Shown: positions 44,153 to 53,689 of the stretch, in pieces
Position numbering within the stretch: the stretch's first letter is position 1
Layout of the letters: every line of letters begins with the position of its first letter
Source: Forficula auricularia
Taxonomy: Eukaryota > Arthropoda > Insecta > Dermaptera > Forficulidae
DNA: 64,000 bases
Reading direction: 5' to 3'
Assembly: GCA_024734495.1 (NCBI GenBank)
Contig: JALMQS010000102.1
Coordinates: forward strand, 7,284,095 to 7,348,094
Notes under the pieces: model-generated
Told to the model about the DNA's origin: nothing
Database searches by the model: none
Seen by the model: the letters and a program-made list of their open reading frames with translations, nothing else
Translations under genes and position numbers: made by a program

Positions 44153-44417
44153 ATTACTAAATTGAAAGTTTTTGGCGAGTAGCAGAATTTTTATAAATTG
44201 AAGGAGACAATAAAAGAGTGTGTCTTCTGCTGGAATTATAAATTTTATTTATTTATAACGAGACTATAGTTTCGACGGCTTTGCCCTCTTCATCAGTCTA
44301 TTACAATGGATTCACAGGAATTAATTTATGAATGAAAGGTTAAAATCTTTCATGTGGTTAGGTTAAGAAAAATATACAATGTGGGCAAGTTAAGAATTGA
44401 AATTTATACTTGTTTTA
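44153..44417 (-). mobile_element. RepC copy, runs into the assembly gap
   Basis: It begins ATTGAAAGTTTTTGGCGAGT, then GAAGGAGACAATAAAAGAGT, then the hammerhead-like core at 44253-44306. The right side is cut by the N gap. Confidence 0.65.
44253..44306 (-). ncRNA. Hammerhead-like motif, RepC type
   Basis: On the minus strand: TTGTAA, TA, GA (stem I with internal loop), CTGATGA, A, stem II (GA-G-GGC with GCC-G-TC, AAA loop), GAAA, CTATAGT (stem III, AC or ACT against GT or AGT), C, then TC, G, TTATAA. Stem I pairs GA/TC and, beyond a small internal loop, TTGTAA/TTATAA. All three helices and the core are in hammerhead order. Only the extra A before stem II is unusual. Confidence 0.5.
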
Positions 44418-44517
44418 NNNNNNNNNNNNNNNNNNNNNNNNNNNNNNNNNNNNNNNNNNNNNNNNNNNNNNNNNNNNNNNNNNNNNNNNNNNNNNNNNNN
44501 NNNNNNNNNNNNNNNNN
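44418..44517. other. Assembly gap (100 N)
   Basis: Exactly 100 N, the usual placeholder for a gap of unknown size. It falls right after a RepC copy, so repeat collapse is likely. Confidence 0.99.
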
Positions 44518-44820
44518 ATGAATCAATTAAAAATTGATATAAATTATTAAAGAATTGTTAATTGATAATAAAGATTATAAACTGATAATAAATAAGAAAA
44601 GAACATTCCAAAAGGTAATTTTGTCATTTCTGTCAATTAATTTCATTTTATTTTAATTAAAAATAATTTAGGGCAAGTAAAATTGCTTGGACTTTGTATA
44701 TCATTCAAATATAACGGTCATTCTCTTATAAATTAATTAAATAGGAAATTTCAATATTTCACCTTATTTGTTGAAAGATGCCTCAAACATAAGGAATAAT
44801 AAATCGTAATTAAATTCATT

Positions 44821-45184
44821 GTCCGCCTCGGTGGTGTAATGGTCAGAACAACTGACTGGCAACCCGGAGGTCTCGGGTTCGATTCCCGGCTATACCCAGA
44901 CATTTTTTCTGTAAGTATAGGGTCTGGTAATAAAAATTAAGTGGAGATAAATTTAACCGAATTTATCGCGCGGAGAATTTACCACTGCTCGAAGCCCCTA
45001 AAACCTTGGTAAATTGGATATTGAATTGTATCTAAGTTTCTGAGATTGGCTCGTGATCCCGGCTTCTTTTCCTTCTGCTCTGTTCTTTTCACGATTGAGG
45101 GGCCAGCCCATACAGGCCTTTAGGGGATCCACCTTCTGGTGTATCTCCTTCTCTCATCAATATCATTAAAAAAAAAAAAAAAAA
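44821..45184 (+). mobile_element. tRNA-derived SINE, third family, complete
   Basis: It starts with a tRNA-like head: GGTGGTGTAATGGTCAGAAC as A-box region and GGTTCGATTCCCGG as B-box. A body of about 270 bp follows, with GGGGCCAGCCCATACAGGCC, and a poly(A) tail to 45187. AAATTCAT flanks both sides (44812-44819 and 45185-45192). Intact tail and head suggest a young copy. Confidence 0.8.
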
Positions 45185-45369
45185 AAATTCATCATCTGCA
45201 TTTAATGAATACATATTAATAAATTTTGATTTCTTTTATTTGGAACACCCGGTTCAACATATAATGAAATTAATTACAATTTTAAATTTGTTGTCCAATT
45301 AATGTTTCTTTAACTATTTTCTGCTAAATCCATTTTTTTCTGTAGTTTCCTTCTAATTCTTATACTATC

Positions 45370-45575
45370 GAAGGAGACAATAAAAGAGTGTGTCTTCTGC
45401 TGGAATTATAAATTTTATTTATTTATAACGAGACTATAGTTTCGGGGGCTTTGCCCTCTTCATCAGTCTATTACAATGTATTCACAGGAATTAATTTATG
45501 AATTCATAAAGACACACTCTTTTATTGTCTCCTTCAATATATAAAAATTCTGCTACTCTCGGCAAAGCTTTCAAT
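45370..45575 (-). mobile_element. RepC insertion with hammerhead-like core and 13-bp target duplication
   Basis: TTCTTATACTATC lies at 45357-45369 and again, exactly, at 45576-45588. The 206-bp insert has GAAGGAGACAATAAAAGAG at one side and its mirror CTCTTTTATTGTCTCCTTC plus CAGAATTTTTATA sequence at the other. The core is at 45423-45476. The exact 13-bp duplication marks a recent retroelement-type insertion. Confidence 0.8.
45423..45476 (-). ncRNA. Hammerhead-like motif, RepC type
   Basis: It is the same fold as 44253-44306. Stem II is here GGGC with GCCC around AAA, so the base change GTC to CCC on one side alters the stem but keeps pairing. Stem I, GAAA and the GTC site are unchanged. 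Confidence 0.5.
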
Positions 45576-45599
45576 TTCTTATACTATCTTTTCCTTTCA

Positions 45600-46695
45600 A
45601 TTTTTCTACTGTATTCATTTATTTTTAATTAATGCTTCTTTAACTATTTCCTGCCATATCCGACCTATATATTATCCTCATCCTTATATCTTAAAATGAA
45701 TTCTTAATACTTGTAAAAATTCATTTTCGGTATATCCATTCCACGGTGTTCCTGGCGAAACTTCTTCAATACCTTCCCGTGGTTTTCGCTGAGTAATGGA
45801 TTGGTTAATATAAGATAGTAATATTATGTAGATTTAAAACTTTTAAAACAAATATTAATTTTCTTTTTTTAGGCCCGTCGCCGCTGCTTTTTATTAATGG
45901 AGACTGGCCTTTATTAATATTGTTGCTATTATCTTAAATTATTTAATCCATTAGCCAAAGTTGAAGAATCAACTATAATTTCTTCTTATGTTTGTTATAT
46001 TATATATATATATTTTTTTCAGATATCCAGCAAGACATCATGACAAGATTTTTATTTTTTATTTGTTATAAATGTTTTTTTTTCAATTTGTTAAAATTTT
46101 GTATCTGAATTTTATATTAAAAGAATAAAAATAATTAAATTTATTTATATTTTTATTTCATATCTCCCTTTTCTCCTAATTTTATTTTAAGAAATAGTTT
46201 TTTTTCTAATTTTAAAATTACTCAAAAAAATAATTGCATTCTGGATTGCTATTCCTAATAATAATAATAATCTGACGGCCATGGATTCCTAATACTAATG
46301 CTGTTTCCCGCCTTTTTCATGAACCGCAAATTGCTGCCGGCATGTGACGTCATCATAAAAATTGGAACCGCCTTTTAACATTGAGTTACAACTCTTATAC
46401 TCTCTGATTTTACCATTTATATCGTATGTCATTTCATAGATTTAATTTTAAACAATTTCTTTTTTGTTTATTTAATTAAAATATCTTTAATATTATATAT
46501 ATATAAGCATATTGGATACATTTAGAATTGTTGATATTAATAAAATTCTCAACAATCCAAACAATTATCCTATTAATAATGGTTAGTAGGTTTGTTTAAT
46601 TTATCAAATAATTTAAAAAATAACATTTAGAGAATAATAACTATCTATTTGTATTATATATTAATTAAAATCTAAGCTATTTACCTGTATTTTTA
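45600..46695. other. AT-rich sequence, nothing recognised
   Basis: No element ends, frames or repeats beyond simple AT tracts. Confidence 0.4.
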
Positions 46696-46699
46696 TGTT

Positions 46700-46998
46700 G
46701 TATTTTTTATGATAAACAATTCAAGCTTGAGTTGTTTATCATAAAAAAATTTAGTCTTTTTGATTTTAAGTCGATTCCTTCATGTCTTTAGCGATTGTTA
46801 CCAATAATAACCGAAACGTCAAAAATCCAATGTAGAATTGTTATTCCTCAAGTATTAATTGAGAATCGATCATTATTTTTGAATTAAAGTCAACATGAAC
46901 TTCAAATTGCAAGTGAAATCTGATTAATAATAAAGGAATAAACATATTAATATTTCAAATGAATTTGGATAAAGTTTAGCAACGATCCGTTGCAGACT
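46700..46998 (-). repeat. RepF copy, one unit
   Basis: This is the reverse complement of the outer parts of 6241-6760, with one rather than three 118-bp units. It starts with the hairpin TTTTTATGATAAACAA...TTGTTTATCATAAAAA and ends AGCAACGATCCGTTGCAG. A C-tract and TTTCTGGATCCGCCCTTG follow, an end of the GGCGGATCC hAT-like family. Confidence 0.7.
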
Positions 46999-47187
46999 GC
47001 CCCCCCCCCATAAAAAATTTCTGGATCCGCCCTTGACTGTGCCACTATCTCCACTATATATTATTGGTGAAATATTTTTGTTGAATGTTATATGGTAATA
47101 GCTTATTTTTTATAATTAAACATTACTATGTATTAATTGAATTTTATACTAAAATAAAAATATTGTTATATTCTTGGATTTTTTTTT

Positions 47188-47236
47188 AAAATCGCCCCCC
47201 CCCCCCCCATAAAAAATTCCTGGATCCGCCCGTGGT
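47188..47236. repeat. End of a GGCGGATCC-type hAT MITE
   Basis: A C-tract followed by ATAAAAAATTCCTGGATCCG and CCCGTGG is the same terminus as in the complete element 60412-60711. Only one end is visible. Confidence 0.5.
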
Positions 47237-47308
47237 TGCAGTTTATTTTTTTTAAATTTTGGTAAAATAAGGAATTTAAAAAAGTACAATCTTACCCAGA
47301 CAGAAGGG

Positions 47309-47555
47309 AACATTGCAGCAACGTTGCGAACCTTGCACAACATTGCAGCAACGTTGCTGCAACATTGCAGTGGCAACGTTCAAATGTAACATTGCAGCAA
47401 CGTTGCTGCAACATTGCAGTGGCAACGTTCAAATGTAACATTGCAGCAACGTTGCTGCAACATTGCAGTGGCAACGTTCAAATGTAACTTTGCTGCAACA
47501 TTGCAGTTGCAACGTTTAAATGTAACATTGCAGCAACATTGCAGTGGCAACATTG
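47309..47555. repeat. 49-bp minisatellite rich in GCAACGTTGC
   Basis: About five units, three nearly identical, each with CATTGCAGCAACGTTGCTGC and GTGGCAACGTTCAAATGT. Units contain the palindromes GCAACGTTGC and GCAGCAACGTTGCTGC. There are no unique spacers, so it is not a CRISPR array. Confidence 0.9.
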
Positions 47556-47559
47556 AATT

Positions 47560-47815
47560 AAAAAAATTAGAAAAATAAATAGTATAAAAATTTTTTAAAA
47601 AAATTAGAAAAATAAATACTTAAAAAAAAAATTAAAAAAATAAAATCTTAAAAAAAATTTAAAAAAATATTAGAAAAATAGAAACTTAAAAAAATTTTAA
47701 AAAAATTAGAAAAATAAAAACTTATAAAACAATTTTAAAAAAATGAAAAAAATAAATCTTGAAAAAAAATTTTAAATTAAAAAAAAAATAAAATTTAAAA
47801 AAAAAATGAAAAAAA
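47560..47815. repeat. A-rich low-complexity tract
   Basis: Degenerate (AAAAATTAGAAAAATA)n-like sequence. No genes. Confidence 0.8.
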
Positions 47816-48449
47816 ATGTGAAAATTTCGGACTTTTTTCAATTTTTCTTGAATAAATCAAAAACGGCTTATCAAATCAAAAAAATATTTATTAGATAAAT
47901 TAAAACTCTTTAAATTACGCGTAAAATTATAAAAATTTCATCTATTTATTTTAAGTAGAACCGGTACTAGCGCCTGTCAAAAAACAGCCCCCGGGATCAC
48001 TTTTGAATATCCCTAAAATAATAAATAAATAAATAAATAAATCTTTATTCCTCGACCTGCTTAGAGGCACAAGTCCTCGGTGGCTAGGTCCTCCAAACGT
48101 CAATACAATCTAGCTACAATACATTAATAAACATCAATACAAATTAATTACAACAATTTAAAAAACAATAAACAAGTAAAAAAAAAAAATAAAAAATAAA
48201 AAAAATAGAAATGTATGCTCATTAATAAATAACATGACCATAGATTTCCATCAAAAAACAAAAAGTAATTTAAAAATTCCGCGCAAAAACCCGATACCAG
48301 GAGCAAGCGACGCATTAGCCATCCCGGCATTTGCCATAAGTTGTTAAGGAAACCTGGTCAAAACCTTAACAAGGATGGTATGACCTTTCTCTACCTCACC
48401 TAATCTCTGCTTGTGAGAACTAAATAAAATTTTGCACAACTCTAGGACA

Positions 48450-51266
48450 TTAGGACTTGACAAAATTTATAATTGATTTAATCATAGGGGGCAGAGGACT
48501 ATAATCCCAAGTAGTAACAGACAGATTGTTCCACAAATCAATGCCAGATCCTACAATTGAATGTAAACCGATATTTTTCAAGAATCTTGGCTTACGAATC
48601 TTTTTTCTATGATCAGCTCTACCTAAATAATTTGGTTCCTGAAATCTATTCGTTATTTCCTCCCAACTCCTAAAACCCTCATAGGCTTTGAAAATCACTT
48701 TCAATTTAGCCCATTCCCTTCTCTCCAATAAGCTAGACCATCCTAATTCATTAATCATTGAAGTGACACTACTAAACCTATCAAATTTACCAAAAACAAA
48801 TCTAGCCGCCCTCCTTTGTACCATATCAATTTTTCTCTCTAATCGTTGTGGATGTTTGTCCCAAACCACAGAACAATACTCTAAATTAGGTCTTACATAA
48901 GTTAAATAAACTTTTGACTTAACTTCTCTAGATGTACCCTTCAAAATTCTACCAAACATCCCCAATTTCCTATAAGCCTTATTGACTATATAACTAATAT
49001 GCATATCCCACTTTAAATTTGCCTGAATATGTATGCCTAAATATTTATAAAATTTAGATTCATTTATAATATTTCCACCAATGTAATAATTTTGAGGACT
49101 AACCAGATTTCTAGTACTAAATCTAACCAAATTTGACTTGGAATGGTTTAGTTCCATTGAATTGGATCTACACCATCCTTCAATTTGATCCAGGTCATTC
49201 TGTAAAGTAAGGCTATCACAATCATTATCAATTACTCTATATACGACACAATCATCCGCGAAAAGCCTAATAGATGATTGCACGATAGAAGGCAAATCAT
49301 TTACATATATAAGAAAAAGAAGAGGACCCAGAACACTACCTTGAATCACCCCAGACGTGACATCTACTCTATCAGACAGACCATTACCCACTTTTACAAT
49401 TTGAGTTCTATCCCTAAGAAAACACCGAATAAATTTAATTAACTTAACAGACAACCCTGACGAGTTTAATTTTTCTAAAATAATTTTATGACTGACTTTA
49501 TCGAAAGCCTTGGCAAAGTCCAAAAATACTGCATCTACACACTGACTTTTATCTAAAGCTTCCTGTAATTCCTGAATAAAAGAAACTAATTGAGAATTAC
49601 AGGAATAATTTTTTCTAAAACCATGTTGCCTATGATAGAACCATCCTTGCCCTTCCAAATACGAGCGGATATGAGAGTCTACCAGCCTCTCTAAAATTTT
49701 GCCCACCAGACTTGTTAAACTCACTGGCCTATAATTACAAGCTAAGCTCTTATCTCCCCCTTTATAAACAGGAATAACTAACGCTCTTTTCCAACCAATA
49801 GGCATAGTTCCCTCATCCAAACATCTATTAAAAAGTAAACATAAAAATTTTGAAATACTATCCACTACAAATTTCAAGAGATCACTATTAATTTCATCCT
49901 CCCCCGAGGCCTTTCCTGGTTTTAACCTCTTAATACCTAATGCTACATCCGATTCTAAAATGACTAAATCCTCCATCTGACTATCACTAGAACCTCCATC
50001 AACTAACTCACCCTCCTCTAGAGCTACAAAAACGGACGAATACTGTCTATTTAATAAATTTGCCTTCAACACATTATCCTCAACCAATTCACCATCATCC
50101 CCTAAAAGCGCAGGGACATTTGCCGAAACATTTAATTCCTTAAGAAACGAATAAACATTAAACCAATTTCTATTACTACTATTCCTATCTATATAATTAT
50201 TCAAATAATTAACTCTAGCCAAATTCTTTTTTTCAATTAACAGCCTATTTAGCTCTCGGAATTTTCTTTTATGATTCGAAGACTTATTCCTATTAGAATA
50301 TGCTATCCTACATTTCCGTTTTAAATTCTTAATGGTTCTATCATAGTAAACAGGATCGTTACCCACTTTAACTAATTTAGAGGGAATAAATTTATATTTT
50401 CCTTCTTCCAAAAGATTCATAAGCCCATCCCATTGCTGATCTACATCCAGAATTACAGACCATTCTAAAAATTTAGATTCCAAAAAATTATTAAATCCCA
50501 TTTTATCTCCTAATCTATACAGCCAATGCTTCTTTTCGAAGGTTAGAGACTGACTAACTGATCCCAAATATTCTATTACCACAGAATAATGATCACTAAT
50601 TCCATCTTCAATAGTGACTCTCATATTATCACTATCAAAGTTGGTTAAACAGACATCGAGGACAGACGCTTGCCCACTGGACCTCTTCCTAGTCCCCTCC
50701 CTAACAATTTGGATAAAATTTCTACTTTTGAAAATATCATCAACCAAAATTTGAGCAAGAGAATTACTATTTGTCGCAGATGACCAATTTACATTAGGCA
50801 AATTTAAATCTCCACAAACTAAAATATCCTTACTTCGCATAGATGTACAATTTAAAAAATTATCTAAGTTTTCTAAAATTTTGAAGTCCTGACTAGGAGA
50901 TCTATATAACCCAACAATCACCCTACTTATACGTCCAAATTTCACATTCACCCCTAACATCTCCTCTTGTAAATCTAAAAAATTTAAACTACTTGGAAGC
51001 GAATCCTTGACTGCTATAAAGACACCACCCCCTCTACCAGACTGCCTATCCCTTCTATAAACTATATAACCCTTAGGAAATACCTCATTATTCGAAATCT
51101 CCCCCCTAAGCCAAGATTCTGTACCAACAATAACATCTGGATTAATTAAATCCACATGTTGTCCAAAATTTAGAATTTTATTCAAGATACTTCTACAATT
51201 TATTATTAACAACTTAAATCTCTGATTTCTATTTCTGAAAATTGTCCTCTTACCCCCTCCATTTAG
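48450..51266 (-). CDS. CR1-like LINE ORF2: endonuclease and reverse transcriptase
   Basis: The ORF2 polyprotein nicks target DNA and copies the RNA into it. The 920 codons from a TTG at 51212 are open, and the frame is open 18 codons further, to 51266. Counting from that TTG, the apurinic-type endonuclease has N5, the ESW motif (E32), GLYRSP (Y103), GDLN (D135, N137) and SDH (D207, H208). The reverse transcriptase runs from about residue 475, with NYRPVSL, HGFRKNYSC, FLDFAKAFDKVSH (motif A, about 564), SGVIQGSVLGPLLFLIYVND (motif B) and RLFADDCVVY (motif C, 651-654). A C-terminal domain ends at 920. No in-frame ATG exists before residue 85, which would cut the endonuclease, so translation probably depends on entry from ORF1 (see findings). 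All catalytic residues are present. Confidence 0.88.
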   Translation of the reverse strand, partial: LNGGGKRTIFRNRNQRFKLLIINCRSILNKILNFGQHVDLINPDVIVGTESWLRGEISNNEVFPKGYIVYRRDRQSGRGGGVFIAVKDSLPSSLNFLDLQEEMLGVNVKFGRISRVIVGLYRSPSQDFKILENLDNFLNCTSMRSKDILVCGDLNLPNVNWSSATNSNSLAQILVDDIFKSRNFIQIVREGTRKRSSGQASVLDVCLTNFDSDNMRVTIEDGISDHYSVVIEYLGSVSQSLTFEKKHWLYRLGDKMGFNNFLESKFLEWSVILDVDQQWDGLMNLLEEGKYKFIPSKLVKVGNDPVYYDRTIKNLKRKCRIAYSNRNKSSNHKRKFRELNRLLIEKKNLARVNYLNNYIDRNSSNRNWFNVYSFLKELNVSANVPALLGDDGELVEDNVLKANLLNRQYSSVFVALEEGELVDGGSSDSQMEDLVILESDVALGIKRLKPGKASGEDEINSDLLKFVVDSISKFLCLLFNRCLDEGTMPIGWKRALVIPVYKGGDKSLACNYRPVSLTSLVGKILERLVDSHIRSYLEGQGWFYHRQHGFRKNYSCNSQLVSFIQELQEALDKSQCVDAVFLDFAKAFDKVSHKIILEKLNSSGLSVKLIKFIRCFLRDRTQIVKVGNGLSDRVDVTSGVIQGSVLGPLLFLIYVNDLPSIVQSSIRLFADDCVVYRVIDNDCDSLTLQNDLDQIEGWCRSNSMELNHSKSNLVRFSTRNLVSPQNYYIGGNIINESKFYKYLGIHIQANLKWDMHISYIVNKAYRKLGMFGRILKGTSREVKSKVYLTYVRPNLEYCSVVWDKHPQRLERKIDMVQRRAARFVFGKFDRFSSVTSMINELGWSSLLERREWAKLKVIFKAYEGFRSWEEITNRFQEPNYLGRADHRKKIRKPRFLKNIGLHSIVGSGIDLWNNLSVTTWDYSPLPPMIKSIINFVKS

Positions 51267-51273
51267 TTTTTTT
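51262..51273 (-). promoter_or_regulatory. Candidate -1 ribosomal frameshift site between ORF1 and ORF2
   Basis: The minus strand reads C-AAA-AAA-C-TAA: in the ORF1 frame AAA AAC TAA, that is A_AAA_AAC followed at once by the stop. A -1 slip continues into CTA AAT GGA GGG GGT, which is exactly the ORF2 frame. The heptamer is among the classic X_XXY_YYZ slip sites. No strong downstream pseudoknot is evident by eye. Confidence 0.5.
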
Positions 51274-52006
51274 GATATTCCAGTATACTATCAATACACA
51301 CCTTCCCTAACTTGTAGGAACCAGACCTATTTAAATTAATACCATTCTTGCCTAAATCTTTATAATCTAAATAACTATTTGAATTTATAAACTTACAACC
51401 ATACTTGAAACAGACACTTTCTAAAATATGATTTGCCCAATTAATCCTTCTAAAATCTACATCCCTTCTATAAATTATACCACTAAATATTAATTTTGCT
51501 CCCTGAAATTTATTTCTAAGAGAAATAACTAATCTATCAAATTTTAAACGGAATACCTCAGCAGTAATATCATAGATATTATGCGTGCCTACATGAATAA
51601 AAACCAAATCCTTTCTAGCCCCTACATACCTCTCTACCATATTTTCCAACTGTTCAAATCTTATACCGGGGAAACACCATGAACTAAACCCCCGGGATGC
51701 AGTATAAAATGCCGAATATTTAAATAAACTATCTCCTAGAATTAAAACTCTATTATCAATTTCTCTAACCCCTGAATTATCTAGTAAAATATCTCTCTCT
51801 TGACAGACCGCCGAATTAATCTGGCCTTGGCCAATAACATTTCTAATAGTATCTAACTCTTCTCGAACCTGAACCAATTCTTTCTCCAAAATATCAATTT
51901 TCTCTTTCATCCTTTCTAAACTATCATCTTCGGAAAGAAATCTATCACTGGTTCCAACACCTATACTCCTAGTCTCAATTTTTGAATCACTATATATTTC
52001 AACCAT
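51263..52006 (-). CDS. CR1-like LINE ORF1: coiled coil plus SGNH/GDSL-like domain
   Basis: The 247-codon frame has an ATG at 52006. Residues 28-60 form a heptad-rich, charged coiled coil, likely for trimer formation. From about residue 86 an SGNH-hydrolase-like fold begins: RVLILGDS (nucleophile-type S93), WCFPG (block II Gly), FIHVGTHNI (138-144, usual GTND) and GINLNRSG near 222-229. The last block is normally DG.H, carrying the catalytic Asp and His. Here His is replaced by Asn and the Asp is shifted or absent, so esterase activity may be lost. CR1-group ORF1 proteins with this domain are thought to help RNA binding or membrane contact. It ends directly after a slippery A_AAA_AAC heptamer. 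Confidence 0.82.
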   Translation of the reverse strand: MVEIYSDSKIETRSIGVGTSDRFLSEDDSLERMKEKIDILEKELVQVREELDTIRNVIGQGQINSAVCQERDILLDNSGVREIDNRVLILGDSLFKYSAFYTASRGFSSWCFPGIRFEQLENMVERYVGARKDLVFIHVGTHNIYDITAEVFRLKFDRLVISLRNKFQGAKLIFSGIIYRRDVDFRRINWANHILESVCFKYGCKFINSNSYLDYKDLGKNGINLNRSGSYKLGKVCIDSILEYQKN

Positions 52007-53689
52007 ATCTAAAAAAAAAAAAAAAATTCTTTTTTTTTTTGAAAATAAACAAAATGTTTACCTTAGCAACGCAGAGATATCCTTATTTCTGCCTAATTTC
52101 AAATCCAACCCTTGTTTTTCTTATCTCTAAATCTAAATGAAAGGACGAGTTACAAAACTCCTCTGTCCAAAAGAGACAAAAAAAGAACTAATAAAATATT
52201 GTCAAATAGTTGTAAATTTATCAGCCAATTTTCTATTTACCTAACAGCTAAAAGAATAATAAACAGAATTAATTAATTAACAGGATTTTAATTGATTAAT
52301 TCAATTAAAAATAAAATGAAACAACATGCAATAATGAATAAATAATATTATTGTTATAATTAAAAATTATTTCAAACGCAAATGTATTAAAGAGAGAAAG
52401 AAAGTCAATTGAAATTCGAAACTTATGGTTTGTGAGATGATCCTCTTGTCTTCAAACACAATGTAACGAATTGAATTAAAATTAAAATAAAATAAATGGA
52501 AATGTTTAGCCAATTATTTGATTGGCCAAACAAATAATTACAAATATTAATTAAATTAAGAAGATTAAAATTAAGTAAATTATATCACTAGAAAGAAGAA
52601 TTTTTAACGAATAGATTTATGTAAAATAATTAGAAAGCTTTGAAAATTAGACCACTCAAAAAAACATTCAAGTACGGAGCAAATAAAAACATGTCTATTT
52701 GTTACTTACAATGAAAGGGAACACGCAGTTTTTTCGATTTTTGCCCATTTTGACCATGAAGGAGCACGTTTTCAACAAAGACCATTCTATAGATTTTTAA
52801 ACTAGATTAAAATTGCTACAATCTAAATAAAGTTTCATTTTAATTGGATAATGGTAACTTGAAGTTTAAGATTTGAAAAAAATGCAATTTTTTGCAAATA
52901 ATCGCAGTTTTTCCTTCATAAAATGACTCATCCTAGAAACTTGATTTCTATCTCATTCTCTAGTAAATTTTGTTGAGTTGAACGTTTACTTGGACGACTT
53001 TTTTGATAAAACTCTTAGATTTATAGTTATTCTACATTTTCCGGACAAGATATGATTCGAATCCTCAAAAGTATGGAAAATTTTATGAAGGAAAAACTGC
53101 GATTTTTTGAAACAATGCATTATTTCCTGTCATAGAAAATGCTGGATATCTATAAATCTAAGAATTTAAACAAAAAAGTGGTCCAAGTAAATGTTCAAGT
53201 CAACAAAATTTTCTAGACAATGTAATAGGAATCAAGTTTCTAGGATGAGTGATTTTATGAAGGAAAAACTGCAGTTTTTTGCAAAAAAAGTAATTTTTTC
53301 AAAGCTTCAACCTCATGTCACCATTATCCACCATTAAGATGAAACTTTATTTAAATCGTAGCAAATTTAATCTAATTTAAAAATGTATAGAGTCGTCTTT
53401 GTCGAAAACGTGCTCCTTCATGGTCAAAATGGTGAGAAATCGAAAAAAGTGCGAGTTTTTGGGATATTCAACAATGACAGGCGTTAGTACCGGTTCTACT
53501 GAACCTAAATAAATGATATTTTTATCATTTTACGTGTAATTTAAAGAGCTTTAATTTATCTAATAAAAACCCTTTTGATTTGATAAGCCGTTTTTGAGTT
53601 ATTCAAGAAAAACTGAAAAAACTCCGAAATTTTCTCATTTTGAGGCGCGTAGAAAAATTTGAGTAATATATATTGAATATAAGTGAGGG

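Larger units (their letters stand above)
48014..52718 (-). mobile_element. Apparently intact CR1-like LINE
   Basis: On the minus strand: a 5' region (about 52718-52007), ORF1 (52006-51263), ORF2 (51212-48450, open from 51266), a 3' UTR of about 430 bp and a (TTTA)n tail at 48018-48042. The 3' edge is set by the break in the foldback arm. The 5' edge is approximate, and no target duplication is obvious. Both ORFs are uninterrupted and carry the expected motifs, so this may be a competent copy. An ORF1 with coiled coil plus SGNH-type domain is known from CR1/L2-group elements. Confidence 0.8.
47817..53640. mobile_element. Foldback element split by a CR1-like LINE
   Basis: The left outer arm 47817-48013 mirrors 53455-53640 (shared TCTTGAATAA.TCAAAAACGG, CTTATCAAATCAAAA, AGAACCGGTACTA.CGCCTGTC, TTGAATATCCC). 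The right inner half, 52721-53455, is itself a palindrome centred near 53090 (shared TTTTGACCATGAAGGAGCAC, TAAAGTTTCATTTTAAT-like, GGAAAAACTGC blocks). Without the LINE the element would be about 1.1 kb of nested inverted repeats. The superfamily is unknown. Confidence 0.7.

Noticed and set aside
44821..44895. Functional tRNA gene
   Set aside because: The tRNA-like part is continuous with a 290-bp body, a poly(A) tail and target duplications, so it is a SINE head.
47309..47555. CRISPR-like array
   Set aside because: Units are contiguous with no unique spacers, in a eukaryotic repeat context.
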